Below are positions 23,701 to 33,637 of a stretch of 64,000 nt of DNA, piece after piece (the stretch's first letter is position 1; each line of letters opens with the position of its first letter). The stretch lies in NCBI RefSeq assembly GCF_001411555.2, contig NC_049907.1:38989482-39053481 (forward strand), written 5' to 3'. This DNA is from Juglans regia (taxonomy: Eukaryota; Streptophyta; Magnoliopsida; Fagales; Juglandaceae). Below the pieces are notes generated by a model. The model was given only the letters and a program-made list of their open reading frames with translations, was not told the DNA's origin and made no database searches. Both the position numbers and the translations under genes were made by a program.

Positions 23701-26039
23701 GCATGTTAATTATAATGTTAAGTGAAAATTTGTTAATTTTCTTGCCAATACCGATTGTAGTCGTAAAGAAAAGAATTTCATAGACACTTCCTACATCGTC
23801 ACGTAGAACATGATCGTGAGTGTTTTAGAACACTGTAACTAAAAAATAACTTTGTTAAAGAGTCAAGAGTTTTAAGGGGTGTAGAACTTTATGGACTTCC
23901 CACTTACCAGGGAATTGTGACACAAGCCATAACTGATTAGATAGGCCCCGTTTGGATACAGAGGTTAGGATCTCATCTCATCTTATCTAATTTTAACTAA
24001 TAATCTCATTACTATTTACAAATCATCTCAACTAATATCATCTTATCTCACTATCCAAACCAGGCCCTCTTCACAAACCCAACATCCTCTGGTTGTCTCC
24101 AAGAAAAGCCTGGTGTCCTTGCAACCAACAATATTCTGTTTCCTGCATTCGGACACACACACACAGTATTGCTAGCAGTGAATAGTAGTAAGATAGTTGA
24201 GAATAGTAGTAAAATAATTTATGAATAGTAGTGAATAGTAATAAACTGTTTGTAAATAATAATAATAATAAAGTAGTTGAGAATAGTTGTGTTTCCAAAC
24301 ACAACTTTGTTCTGATCGTGAATCCCTTTTTCAGTTTTCCCTCGCTCTGCTCATATGCCCATTGGACATCTTCTATCGCACGACGCGCTACTGCTTTATC
24401 CGTGTTATTCGTAACATATTCTTCTCTCCATTTTATAAGGTACATCTATGCATTTCTTTTCTCCTTTGGTTAAAAAATGCCATTCATTCTCTGCAATATA
24501 ATGACTTGAGTTCTATTCTACGCAGGTTGTGTTGGTCGACTTTTTCATGGCCGACCAGCTTACTAGCCAGGTAACCGCTCAATCTCAAAGCCTACACGCT
24601 GAACTTCGTCCATTTCAATTTGTTTTAGATTCACTCTCTTTTCGCAACACACTGATGATCATGCTGCATTTATATCCAATTAATTTCTTTGGTAATTCCT
24701 TTCTTAGATTCCGTTGTTGAGGCAGATGGAATCCGCAGCCTGCTACTTTCTGGAGGGAAATTTTAGAACACACCACTATGAAACCTGCAGAAACGGAAGG
24801 CTATTCAAGGATCTATCTTATGTCATTTCATTTATGCCATACTATTGGCGTGCAATGCAGGTAGCACTCCAGAACTCCTTATATAAATGTGTGTGTGTGT
24901 GCGCGCGCGCATGCTTCTGAAATAGTAGTTTAATCGGTTGTTTAAATCGTTAGTACTGTTTGTAAAAGCCTATATCTTATATGTATCTGATCCAACTAAC
25001 ACCTTGCTTAATTTTCAATGTAATTACAAGTGTGCAAGACGATGGTTTGATAGCAATGACGTGGACCATTTGGCTAACATGGGGAAGTATGTTTCGGCCA
25101 TGGTGGCAGCCGGCGCGAGGCTAACATATGATCACAAGAATCACGACCACCACAGCATATGGTTTCCCGTAGTCATAGTAACTTCCGTGGTGGCCACCGT
25201 ATATCAGTGTTACTGGGATTTTGTGAAGGACTGGGGGCTTCTCAAACAAAACTCCAAAAACTTATGGCTAAGAGATGATTTGATTCTGAAAAACAAAAAC
25301 ATCTACTATGTATCCATCGTGAGTACTTATCTCTCTGATCACTCTCTTCTCCTTTTGAATCTTTGATAGAATTTTGGGGGCCTTCTTTTAAACAACAATC
25401 TCAAAGATCTGAAGAGATGAGAAACTGAACTGCAGGCCTTGAATGTTGTTCTAAGAGTCGCATGGGTGGAATCTGTGTTGAAGTTGAACGTTAATGATGT
25501 TCAACAACGGCTGCTAGATTTTGTCTTGGCTTCATTAGAAGTAATTCGTCGCGGGCATTGGAACTTTTATAGGTACTTCCGATCTCACATGATTAAGTTA
25601 TTTTCGTGTCTTGGAAGAGAATTAACCATATGATCAACTTTAGCATTTTTCTTAAGTACATTTAGCATTTTTCTTAGATAAATATTGAACCATATGATCA
25701 ACTTTTCAAGAGTTTGGGTCCAAAAAGCAACAACTACATTAGCAGATATTGTGTTTATGATCCTGCCTCTAAAAGCTTGGAGACAACTCCAATCAACTTC
25801 ATTTTTCACCTAGTATCCAAAGGGCATAAAAGAAAAGGCAGTATTAACGGGAACCTTTGAAAAACAGTCAAAAGGGTACATTGTGACCTATATATAATGG
25901 AAAAGGGGACAAATCTTCTGATCATAATGGTAAACTGTCCCTAAACAGGTTGGAGAATGAGCATCTAAACAACGTCGGAAACTACAGGGCAGTGAAGGAA
26001 GTTCCATTACCATTCCACGAGATGGATTCTGATGGCTGA
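14783..26039 (+). CDS. PHO1: PHO1-family phosphate exporter (SPX-EXS), 15 exons, 793 aa
   Basis: PHO1 proteins export phosphate, typically for xylem loading. Exons: 14783-15022, 15990-16076, 16248-16491, 17093-17462, 18766-18814, 20785-20856, 22118-22247, 22616-22736, 23334-23583, 24335-24439, 24526-24570, 24708-24860, 25031-25318, 25436-25572, 25949-26039. All introns are GT-AG, and the 2382 bp stay in frame to the TGA. SPX, residues 1-330: starts [17 protein letters not shown]23 and K27 fit the inositol-pyrophosphate site, as does the lysine cluster KILKKFDK at 323-330. Membrane segments: about 398-418, 439-457, 482-502, 515-533. EXS, about 600-793: includes [20 protein letters not shown], the YYWRAMQ block, CARRWFD, and NHWNFYR-like [15 protein letters not shown] near 760. 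The length fits the family (about 780-815 aa). Introns hold MITEs and a Helitron end, but no exon is broken. The C-terminus suggests the PHO1/PHO1;H1 clade; the exact paralogue is my inference. Confidence 0.95.
16750..16925. mobile_element. Degenerate MITE copy in PHO1 intron 3
   Basis: A TTTTGATAAAAATTAAACAA block and the right end TTTATATAACCAAATCAGCC parallel the intron 4 copy at lower similarity. Confidence 0.4.
17865..18075. mobile_element. Tourist-like MITE in PHO1 intron 4
   Basis: GTCTCGTTTAGTTATGCAGT on the left and TTTTATATAACCAAACCTGC on the right bracket the family interior (TTGAAAGTTAAATAAAATAT, AAGATTTGAAAGAAAAATGA). It is about 210 bp, with ends more diverged than in the 7611 copy. 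Confidence 0.6.
18140..18243. repeat. AT/ACAT microsatellite in PHO1 intron 4
   Basis: Mixed (TA)n and (CATA)n repeats over about 100 bp. A further pure (TA)n run lies at about 18394-18436 in the same intron. Confidence 0.8.
19115..19152. repeat. AT microsatellite in PHO1 intron 5
   Basis: A (TA)n run. Similar short runs recur at about 20705-20730, 21335-21352 and 21478-21496, and a (GT)n run at about 21356-21375, in introns 5 and 6. Confidence 0.8.
19640..19920 (-). mobile_element. Helitron 3' terminus and adjoining body in PHO1 intron 5
   Basis: Read on the - strand the end is ACGTCC-CTT-GGACGT (a perfect 6-bp stem with a 3-nt loop, 19654-19668), then 10 nt, then CTAG at 19640-19643, followed by T. 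A hairpin about 10-12 nt before CTRR, with insertion between A and T, is the Helitron 3' signature. The adjoining body shares several blocks with the repeat at 6010-6250. I could not find the 5' TC end, so the length is unknown. Confidence 0.6.
20195..20336. mobile_element. Truncated Tourist-family MITE in PHO1 intron 5
   Basis: TTATTATTCACAAATTATCT, TCATTTCATCTTATTTTATT and the end CCCTAAACGAGAGCCCTTA are the family's antisense half. Only one end is recognisable. Confidence 0.45.
23944..24066. mobile_element. Short Tourist-like MITE in PHO1 intron 9
   Basis: AGGCCCCGTTTGGAT on the left and ATCCAAACCAGGCCCT on the right form inverted ends around TCATCTCATCTTATCTAATT. It is only about 123 bp, an internally shortened family member. 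Confidence 0.7.
24175..24302. mobile_element. MITE fragment next to PHO1 exon 10 acceptor
   Basis: Repeats of GAATAGTAGTAA / AGATAGTTGAGAATAG end in GTGTTTCCAAACACAAC. These are the family's A-rich flank blocks. It stops about 32 bp before the exon 10 acceptor at 24334, so the branch point of intron 9 must lie in or beside it. Confidence 0.5.
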
Positions 26040-27300
26040 ATATGCTATTCTTAGACTAATGTACAGATCATGTCCATGCCAAGCTGATAGTACTAGAACC
26101 GATCCTCCACATTATAAATAACAAAATGTGAGATCTGATCTCCCTTATTCATTACATTTCCAATTCAAAATGTGAATCCTCAGGCGCCATTTGTAATGAA
26201 AAAAGGCGCGTGTAAAACTAACAATATGTTTCCGGTACATTTTGGCATTCCGAGTTGGACTGGACATGAGGTTATAAGTAAGTAGTGCGTCTTACATTTC
26301 TGCAACTCTCTTCCTTCCTTTTTCTTCATCAATCAATAATTTGGCTATTTGAAAATTTTGTCTGACGATTTAGTAGTCACAACTAATTAATCAAGAGGAA
26401 TCAATATATGCCCTCAAAATAATAATGATAATAACAGTTATAATAGGATATATATAGTAAGGTGATAAAATTAAAGCAGCACTTCTTCTTGAGAGCCCAC
26501 TGCATGGTCCCTTTCACAAGGCTCCCCCACTTTTACCCCTTAATTCATTGAATCTTTATTCGCCATCAATAATGTTTACATATATACGAAAACCAACAAA
26601 GATGTTAATGTTTTGAAATATGATTATTTTGAGAAAAGAAGGCAATAACTCCATTAATACAGTGGTGCTTGTGTTTGAGAGATAAAAGCAACTTGTGAGA
26701 ATGTGAAACTTGCCAGATCATTTAGCCTTGACCATTAAATGAATCAGACAAAAGTATAAACTCCAACTTTCATGCAGACGCAGACCTGTGATTTTCACTT
26801 CCCATTAAAACCTTCACCCTCACAGATCACCTGCTTTCTCCAAGTACAATTGATCGACCATATATGTTAGGGTATTGTTTTCTAAGTAATCAATCGAGTT
26901 TAAGGTGTGAAGTCCGTTCATAATACGTCAGAGTGGCTCGTTCAGTAAGTTTCGGTTGCAAGTATATTGAGATTCGTCTTGTTCTCAGATGATCATCTGA
27001 TGAAAATCCTCATTTCAAGTATGTATCAGAAATTTAAATTGTAAATTCTTATGTGCTACTTACTTTTACTGCTAGTACAGGGCACAAGGGGTAGCTAGGG
27101 TAGGGGGAGGAGTGTTTCGGTTTCAAAATGCTGAAATCTCCAAGAGAAACTGAAACTTGTAGTCTAAAGAACTCAAATTTGAGAAGACCACACAATCTAT
27201 GGATCAAATATTTGCAATTTGAACCTAAATATAAAATAGATCCTTATTTGATAGCTGGATGCAATCCCAATAATAGCTATACAATATGGATATATGTGAT
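26040..27300. other. PHO1 3' flank, no gene seen
   Basis: Presumably holds the PHO1 3' UTR; AATAAC / TATAAATAAC lies near 26112. No other coding sequence is convincing. An open frame at 27128-27349 has no family resemblance or splice context. Confidence 0.45.
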
Positions 27301-27449
27301 CTGTGCAAGTGTTCAAAAGCATGTGTGCATGATAAAAGAAGAAAAATAGAAATAACTCGTTTGTGCTCTGTGCAAGTGTTCAAAAGCATGTGTGCATGAT
27401 AAAAGAAGAAAAATAGAAATAACTCGTTTGTGCTCTGTGCAACTGTTCA
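27301..27449. repeat. 67-bp tandem duplication, nearly perfect
   Basis: CTGTGCAAGTGTTCAAAAGC through ACTCGTTTGTGCT occurs at 27301-27367 and 27368-27434. A third partial start, CTGTGCAACTGTTCAG, adjoins the MITE at 27448. Confidence 0.85.
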
Positions 27450-27669
27450 GCCTCGTTTGTTTTCACAACTCCTCTCAACTCATCTTATCTTATCTAATTA
27501 TTATAATTTTTCTAAATTTCCACACAAAATAAAATAAACAATTTATTTTTTTCAAATCTCAAAATAAAAGTAATATTAAAAAAATATATTCTAACAATAT
27601 TTTATTTATTTTTTAATTTTAATTTTAATTCATTTCATTTCATCTCATCTATGAAAACAAATGAGGCTG
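27448..27669. mobile_element. Tourist-family MITE with 18-bp terminal inverted repeats
   Basis: The left end CAGCCTCGTTTGTTTTCA matches the reverse complement of the right end TGAAAACAAATGAGGCTG with one difference. The interior has TCAACTCATCTTATCTTATC and TTCAAATCTCAAAATAAAAG. The long TIR suggests a relatively young copy. I could not settle a clean TTA duplication. Confidence 0.75.
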
Positions 27670-27719
27670 AGAACGGCACCTATTCTAAAGGACTCAGATT
27701 TTATATTTGGAAGTAGTAG

Positions 27720-28082
27720 GCAGTTGACTGGATTGTGATAAAGGGATTGACACCAACAGCACTGGGCAGAACACTAGGCATCACAAACGATTATGCCTCC
27801 TGCTTCCCAACTTCCCCCCATTCGCTAGCGTCACTAGCATGTACAGAAAATTGTACTGAACTTTTCCCGTATGATGATACAAAGATGTTTAGTTGCATCA
27901 ACCGTTGCCGCAGTAAGATAGAGAGTGTACCTGGTCAGGGAATGGAGCTTGAGACCCAGAAGCACTGCACAGCCATGCTAGCTAGGCTGGTCTCTTCCTT
28001 TCCATCCAAAGAACTCGATAGCAGGGGAAGTAATATAGCCTCACAAATGCTAGCCAGTGAATTGCATCCTAGCCGCTGTTAA
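27720..28082 (+). pseudogene. Cysteine-rich exon or gene remnant with twin CX3C motif, unknown
   Basis: The frame is open from 27720, just after an AG, to a TAA at 28082, giving about 120 residues. There is no ATG before residue KMFSC in the middle, so it is either the last exon of a split gene or a remnant. It reads GLTPTALGRTLGITNDYASC, then ACTENC, TELFPYDDTKMFS, CINRCRSK and later KHCTAML, ending LASELHPSRC. The twin CX3C-X13-CX3C spacing resembles the disulphide hairpin of small TIM-type proteins, but I do not recognise the protein and claim no function. Codon use looks protein-like. A MITE lies 50 bp upstream and may have separated it from its first exon. It is a separate unit from PHO1 (ending 26039), and the next gene runs convergently from the - strand. 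Confidence 0.4.
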
Positions 28083-28846
28083 CCCATTGCCGTTTCTGTG
28101 TCAAATTGCTCTTTTCTCATGAACAAAGTATGGATCTCTCTCTGCAGAATTATCTAATAATGGGAGGTCATTAGTAACAAAGAGAACAGGTGAACGGAAT
28201 GCCATCTTCTGTATTCCACTTAGAACGCATTTCTTATAAGCCCTCATGGCTTCAGCTATTCTATTTGGTTCGACTTTGTTAAAATTGTGGCCCCTTTTTT
28301 TCTTTTAAATTCCAAGTAGTTTCCAACCCCTCCTTTAATGAACCCACCAACTAAATTATAACGTTTTTTGAGTTACGGAACTCAAATACAAAAAGTCGGC
28401 ATTTTATGAAATTTTCTATTTCTTTGATGGTTTGTAAAATAAACACGGCCTTACAATTTTTGGCCGTTTTAAACTAATCTTGTCAATAATAAGCTCCATT
28501 AAAGTTATACATACTAAGAGAAAGTGTACAAAGCCTCTCGTATGAGAGGGATTCAGAATTTCGAGGGAGACGAGGGTCTTTCAGAGTCTAGAACATGTTA
28601 CTTTTTTTCTAATTTATGAGGGTTTTTAAAATGAATTTTGAAAAATGTTTTGTATTGAATTATATAAAAGTAAAAAGATAGAATGAGAATTTATTTTGGC
28701 TCTCGGAATTAACGAAGGTGAACCTCTCCTAATAAAGCAGGAAATTCACGATGACACCTTTTCCGATTTCTATAATAACTTCAACTTGGATCAATATAAC
28801 ACATACTATTTCAAATATCTTACATAGCATTTAGTAATTTACCTAT

Positions 28847-28889
<43 letters not shown>

Positions 28890-28998
28890 TACATAGCATG
28901 ACAGAAAACGGAGCAAAAACAACAGCACATTCTTCTGCTGATGGTTCTTTCTGCTTGATAAATCATTCTAGCAGGTCTCAGCATGCATGCATCATAGT
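28083..28998. other. Intergenic, including an AT microsatellite at 28851-28887
   Basis: The only clear feature is a (TA)n run at 28851-28887. The rest may include 3' UTR of the - strand gene ending at 28999. No other gene seen. Confidence 0.5.
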
Positions 28999-31900
28999 TC
29001 ATACCTCTGATAAGTGCCTCCACACTGCTGGGCGATCTCTTGATATAAGGAGGGCACGAGATGATAAGTAATCAAAGGAAGGGGAATACATGTCATCTGG
29101 ACCAATGATATCTCTAACTTTTTGAGTGTTTCCAGAATCAATTGTGAAAGACTGCAATGAATCGTCCCTCATGGTATCAAATACAAATAGCCCCAGTCCG
29201 CAAACACCCATTACAAGGTTTGAACTTCCCCATACTTGTGTTATTGATGTGTAATGGAAGTGTGCTTCGGATTCTGGCAAGGTGTAAGTGCCATATAGCC
29301 TTTGTTGGCGCAGCGAGTACTGTTGCAGCTGTGAAGAAGGTTGCTTTCTCCCACCTGACCTTACATTAGTGCAGCCTAGAAAGATGGAATCGCCTCGAGA
29401 GAAAACTGACTGCGCACTCACACCAAGTTTTGGTATCTTAAGACCTACACCAGATGGGTGGCGGAAGTCCAAAATATTAACAGAATCAGTGGTACAGAAA
29501 ACACCATCATTTCCTTCTGCTTCCGATGAACTTACTCTGCATTTGTCATGCATCAATTATGTCATACAAATTTACAATTACTAAAATGAGAGACTTTAAA
29601 TAGCATTCATGTATTCAAGTGCTGCTAATAATTTTGCCTATAGAAACCCAGCTATAATCAGAAGCATAAAATTCTCAGATTTAGAACCGTATTTGGACTT
29701 GGAGAAATACATCTTCATTAGAAGTTGATAGGAGAAAATAAAAAATAAAAAACTACAGTCTATCTCAAGAGAAAAAACCGGCCAAGCTGCCGCTGCCAAG
29801 CAAGAAATGTCAACTAGAAAATTTAGAAAGAGAAATTATAAGAAAGTGCATACAGTGAAGAAAGCAAAAAAAAAAAAAAAAAAAGGTTTGCAATTACCTT
29901 TGACGAACCCCACCACCTAATTCAGCATCAGAATTGTTGACATGAAGAGCAGAAACTTTTCGACCAGCTGAAGAGACAGATAATAGTGCTTGAGGACCCG
30001 GAGAGTTCACATCCCACACAGAAATTGTTTCTGCTTCAGTTAGAACCACTTTTCCTCTGTTTCTCCACTGTACTGGACTTGAATAATCCATTGTTGAGAC
30101 AGGCTTCTGCACCTCCCATTTCATAACTTGCTCTCCATCACGGATATCAAAAATTCTCACACCTTTCTGGCTGGTGGCAGTCGAAATGATAAGGGGTCCA
30201 CAGGGTTTATACCACCATTGTTGATTTTCTGGGACAATATTAGAAATATCAGTTCTTCTGTGCACGATATTGTAGGGTAAGGAACCCAGTACTGTTCTTG
30301 AAGTGGTTGCTCCACCCTCAATTTGGAAAGCTCGCACATCTTTGGTGTAGAAATCCCAAGAGCAAAAACCTGAATCCATAGCATTCCCAGCGGATGCAGC
30401 CACAAGATATCTTGCCGAGCAACCATCTGCACCAGGGGCGCGAATTACCCAACAATCCCTCCATATATCAGGTGAGAGTCCTGTTGGAGGCCTGTACTCG
30501 GCCTTCTCCTGAAACAAAGACGCATCAGAGACAAAACCCATCTTAAGTGCCAGTTCTTTGTTTATATCCATGCATGCACTAATCTTTCCGCACCACTTAA
30601 ACATGTAACATGGTCCGTTCACATAAACATGCTCCACTGCTACATTAGGAAAGAGACATAATTGTAGTGAAGATAAATCATCGCATGAAGAATTTGAAAC
30701 AAAAGAATCAAGCCAAAACTCATTACTGATGTACTGCATTTAGAAGTGATCTGAACTACTTGTATTCCTATTTTCGGGAAATGGATAACATGATCTCTAA
30801 GGGAAACAAAATTGGCAAATCAAATATCACTATAAAATAATTACAGAGACACTTCAAGGAAATGCACTCTAATTTAGGTAACTAGGTTGCCAACCTCAGA
30901 ATTAGTAATATCATAAAATGAGCAAGAACCATCATCGTGGGCAAGGACTGCCTCCCCCTCAGAGACAAACCATCCTCCAGTTGAGGTCTTACGGCCAATT
31001 TCATTCAGCTCATAAATGCAAGTATCGTCTGTCCTGTCACCAAGTTTCACACCCTGCACATTTTCCTGATCATCAAACTCATCAAGCGTCTCATCAGATG
31101 TGAGAATTAACTCTATATTGCACTTTCCATTGAATGTGTTTAAAGAATCTTCTACTCCTGCAGACGTCGCACCATCCATTTCTTGAACTTCACAGCATTC
31201 CATATCAGCCTGCCCATCCCTTCCAGCGACTTTATTTTGCCCCTTAATCAGAGAAGCTAACAACTCGAAGGATAAATGGTTCTCGTCAATAGGGCTAAAC
31301 GACTTCCCATCCTCTTTTGACTCATGATTTGGTACTGCTACATGGGGTTCATGACCTTGAGAGGTTTCTGATGTTGCTTTCAGATACGTCCCATTTTTTA
31401 GCAACTTATGATGAGGAAGTAATCTAGGTTCCAGTTCCTCGCTATTTAATCCTACGACGAAATTGTTAGCATTATCCGCTATCTTGCTCTTTCCTTTCTC
31501 AACTATCCCACTCTCCCCATCATTTTTTTTCGGTAATGCCATTTTACAATCCGATTCACCTCCGACATTACCCATCACCTTCTGAACTCCCGAAATCTGG
31601 TCCTGAATATCCGAAAGTATGAGCTTCGATGCATCTGGATTATTCCTATCCAACATCTCCTTTGTCCTCTTAATATCCGACGCAATCCTCTTCACCTTCC
31701 CTTCCAAAAGAGCAAGCTTCTCATGAAGCTTGCTGGGATACTCTATATCAGAGCGTCCACCTACACCTTTTCTTAACTTCTTCTGTTTTAGACTCTCTGA
31801 GACCGTCCCCTTATCCAACGACTTCCCACCACTCTCTTCCGCATACAGATCTACACCATTTCCAACCTTGAAAACTTCCTCATTCGACTTCAAAACCTCA

Positions 31901-32541
31901 TCAACCCGCATACCATCTTGAAATTTATCATCGAAACTTAAACCCGTCTCACTCGATTTTATTAACTTCAGGCTTAGATTAACTTCACCATTACAATTCT
32001 CCAAAACACCAACTTTATTCAAACTCATACCCCTTTTTCCCACTTCCACTTCCGATTCCTCACAAACCCCACTCTTTTTCTCCAAATTGACCCCAATTTT
32101 TTCTTTACGATCCCTGAAAACCCTAATCGCACTAGAATTCCCTTCACACCCTTTCACACTCGCATACCTAAAGTCCTTCTGCTTCCCACTCTCCAAGCCC
32201 TTACCACCACTCACACCCACCGAAACCCTCCGATCCGAGAAAACCCGAATGAACTCGGAAGGACTGGGGCTCCTGCCTCTAGGGGCCGACGACGTGGACC
32301 ACCGGAGACGTGTGTTTCCGTCTTTCCCAGGACCCGTCAACGAGGCGGCGGCCTTGTCCACGCGTGGCATGGACCGGATAGCGGGCTTCTGAGCAGCGGA
32401 CCGGGGCCGGGAAGCGGGCCCGGGGTTTTCTTTGCCGATGGACGAAGAATTGTGTACGGCACGGGTGGCGTTTTTGCTGGAGATGGAGACTGGGGTCAGG
32501 GGTTTGGACGGCTTGAGGCGGCGAGTCGATGAGGCAGACAT
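28999..32541 (-). CDS. At4g14310-like (KIN14B-interacting) WD40-related protein, 3 exons, 931 aa
   Basis: I recognise this as the plant family of Arabidopsis At4g14310, described as a KIN14B-interacting, transducin/WD40-like protein; its exact biochemical role is not shown by sequence. Exons on the - strand: 32541-30895 (549 codons), 30508-29898, 29536-28999. Introns are GT-AG and the frame is continuous to TGA. The first half is basic, serine/proline-rich and disordered (MSASSTRRLKPSKPLTPVS, RGRSPSPSEFIRVFSDRRVS), with a short coiled coil around residues 270-305 (HEKLALLEGKVKRIASDIKR). The C-terminal half, from about 530, has the beta-propeller-like conserved core: GGWFVSEGEAVLAHDDGSCS, WRDCWVIRAPGADGCSARY, GFCSWDFYTKDVRAF, WWYKPCGPLIISTATSQKG, and the end SSRALLISRDRPAVWRHL. 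The start is the first ATG after an AT-rich leader. It is convergent with PHO1. Confidence 0.92.
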
Positions 32542-32600
32542 TGTATGATTATAAAATAAATGGACAAAGATAATCCGATGAAAGTTTTATGGGTTTTCCG

Positions 32601-32618
32601 AGAGAGAGAGAGAGAGAG
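32601..32618. repeat. GA microsatellite in the 5' leader of the At4g14310-like gene
   Basis: (GA)9 lies about 60 bp upstream of the start codon; read on the - strand it is a CT-rich 5' leader. CT-rich leaders are common in plants and can act as GAGA-type sites. Confidence 0.6.
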
Positions 32619-32947
32619 GATACGATTAAAAATTTAAAATGAAGCCGTTCGAGGTACTGTTCTACTGATACGTGTCGAAAGATCGGGTAGCTTTCGGCGG
32701 GAAATAAAACTCAGTTTCGAGTTTTGAATTCATTTTCGTAGGGTCGCATCAGCTATTTTGTAAAGAAAAATTCTATCCAACCTTCCTAACTTCTGCTTAC
32801 AACATATTTTTTAATTTTTATTATTTTTTTATTAAATATTTAATATATGAATAATAAATAAAAAAATTAAATTATTTAAAAAAAAATAAACTCAAAAAAA
32901 TTTTAAAAAAAATATTAAAAAATTTAAAAAATATAGTGTGTGAAGAT

Positions 32948-33629
32948 TAGGGCTGTACAAAAAACCGATAAACCGACCTAGACCGACTCAGACCGGCCGC
33001 CGGAGTTCGGAACCGGCCGAAACCGGTGAAGAACCGGTCGGCGTGCGGCAGAAAATAGTATAAACCGATATCGGCCGGTTCGGCGTCGGTTCGAACCTGG
33101 TTCTAACCGCTGAACCGGCCGATTAAAGAAATTTTATTTTTTTTTTATATATTCTGTATTCAAAACAACGCCGTTCCACTTAAGTTTAAGTGGAACGGCG
33201 TCGTTTTAAGTCTGCAGTTGTGTTTTAACATAACTGAAACGACGCCGTTTGGTATTAAACTAAACGGCGTCGTTTTATTCTTAAGGTATTAAAAAAAAAT
33301 TAAGTAGAACGACGCCGTTTGGTTTAGACCAAACGGCGTCGTTTTGAAATTAGGTCGTCTTCTTCCTCGGGTGTCTTCTTCCCAGTGACGCATCGCCGTT
33401 TTCATCCCCACTCTCTCTCCTCTGCGACACTCTCTCTCTCTCTCTACTCTCTCAGACGAAACTCGCCGATGAACCGACCGTGAACCGCCAGAGAATTGCC
33501 GGTGTCGAGACGGCCGGTGTTTTTCTCCCCATCGATCGGTTTCGGCCGGTTTCCTCCCCCAAAATTAAACTATCGGTCGGCGTCGGTTTTACCCCAAAAC
33601 CGCGCCGATACAGTCGGTTTTCACCCCTA
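32948..33629. mobile_element. hAT-type non-autonomous element, 682 bp, 8-bp target duplication
   Basis: The flanks GTGAAGAT at 32940-32947 and 33630-33637 are identical 8-bp direct repeats, the hallmark of hAT insertion. The left end is TAGGGCTGTACAAAAAACCG; the right end read on the - strand is TAGGGGTGAAAACCGACTG. The interior is rich in ACCGGCCG / AACCGGT motifs near both ends and carries three palindromes. It contains no transposase. Confidence 0.8.
33162..33343. repeat. Three successive GC-cored palindromes inside the hAT element
   Basis: Palindrome 1: arms 33162-33183 and 33186-33207 (22 bp, one mismatch, 2-nt loop). Palindrome 2: 33237-33275 (14-bp arms). Palindrome 3: arms 33308-33323 and 33328-33343 (16 bp, perfect, 4-nt loop TTAG). 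All share the core AACGACGCCGTT. Confidence 0.85.
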
Positions 33630-33637
33630 GTGAAGAT

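Noticed and set aside
24071..24445. - strand open frame of 124 codons in PHO1 intron 9/exon 10
   Set aside because: It is antisense to the MITE repeats and to exon 10; no independent support.
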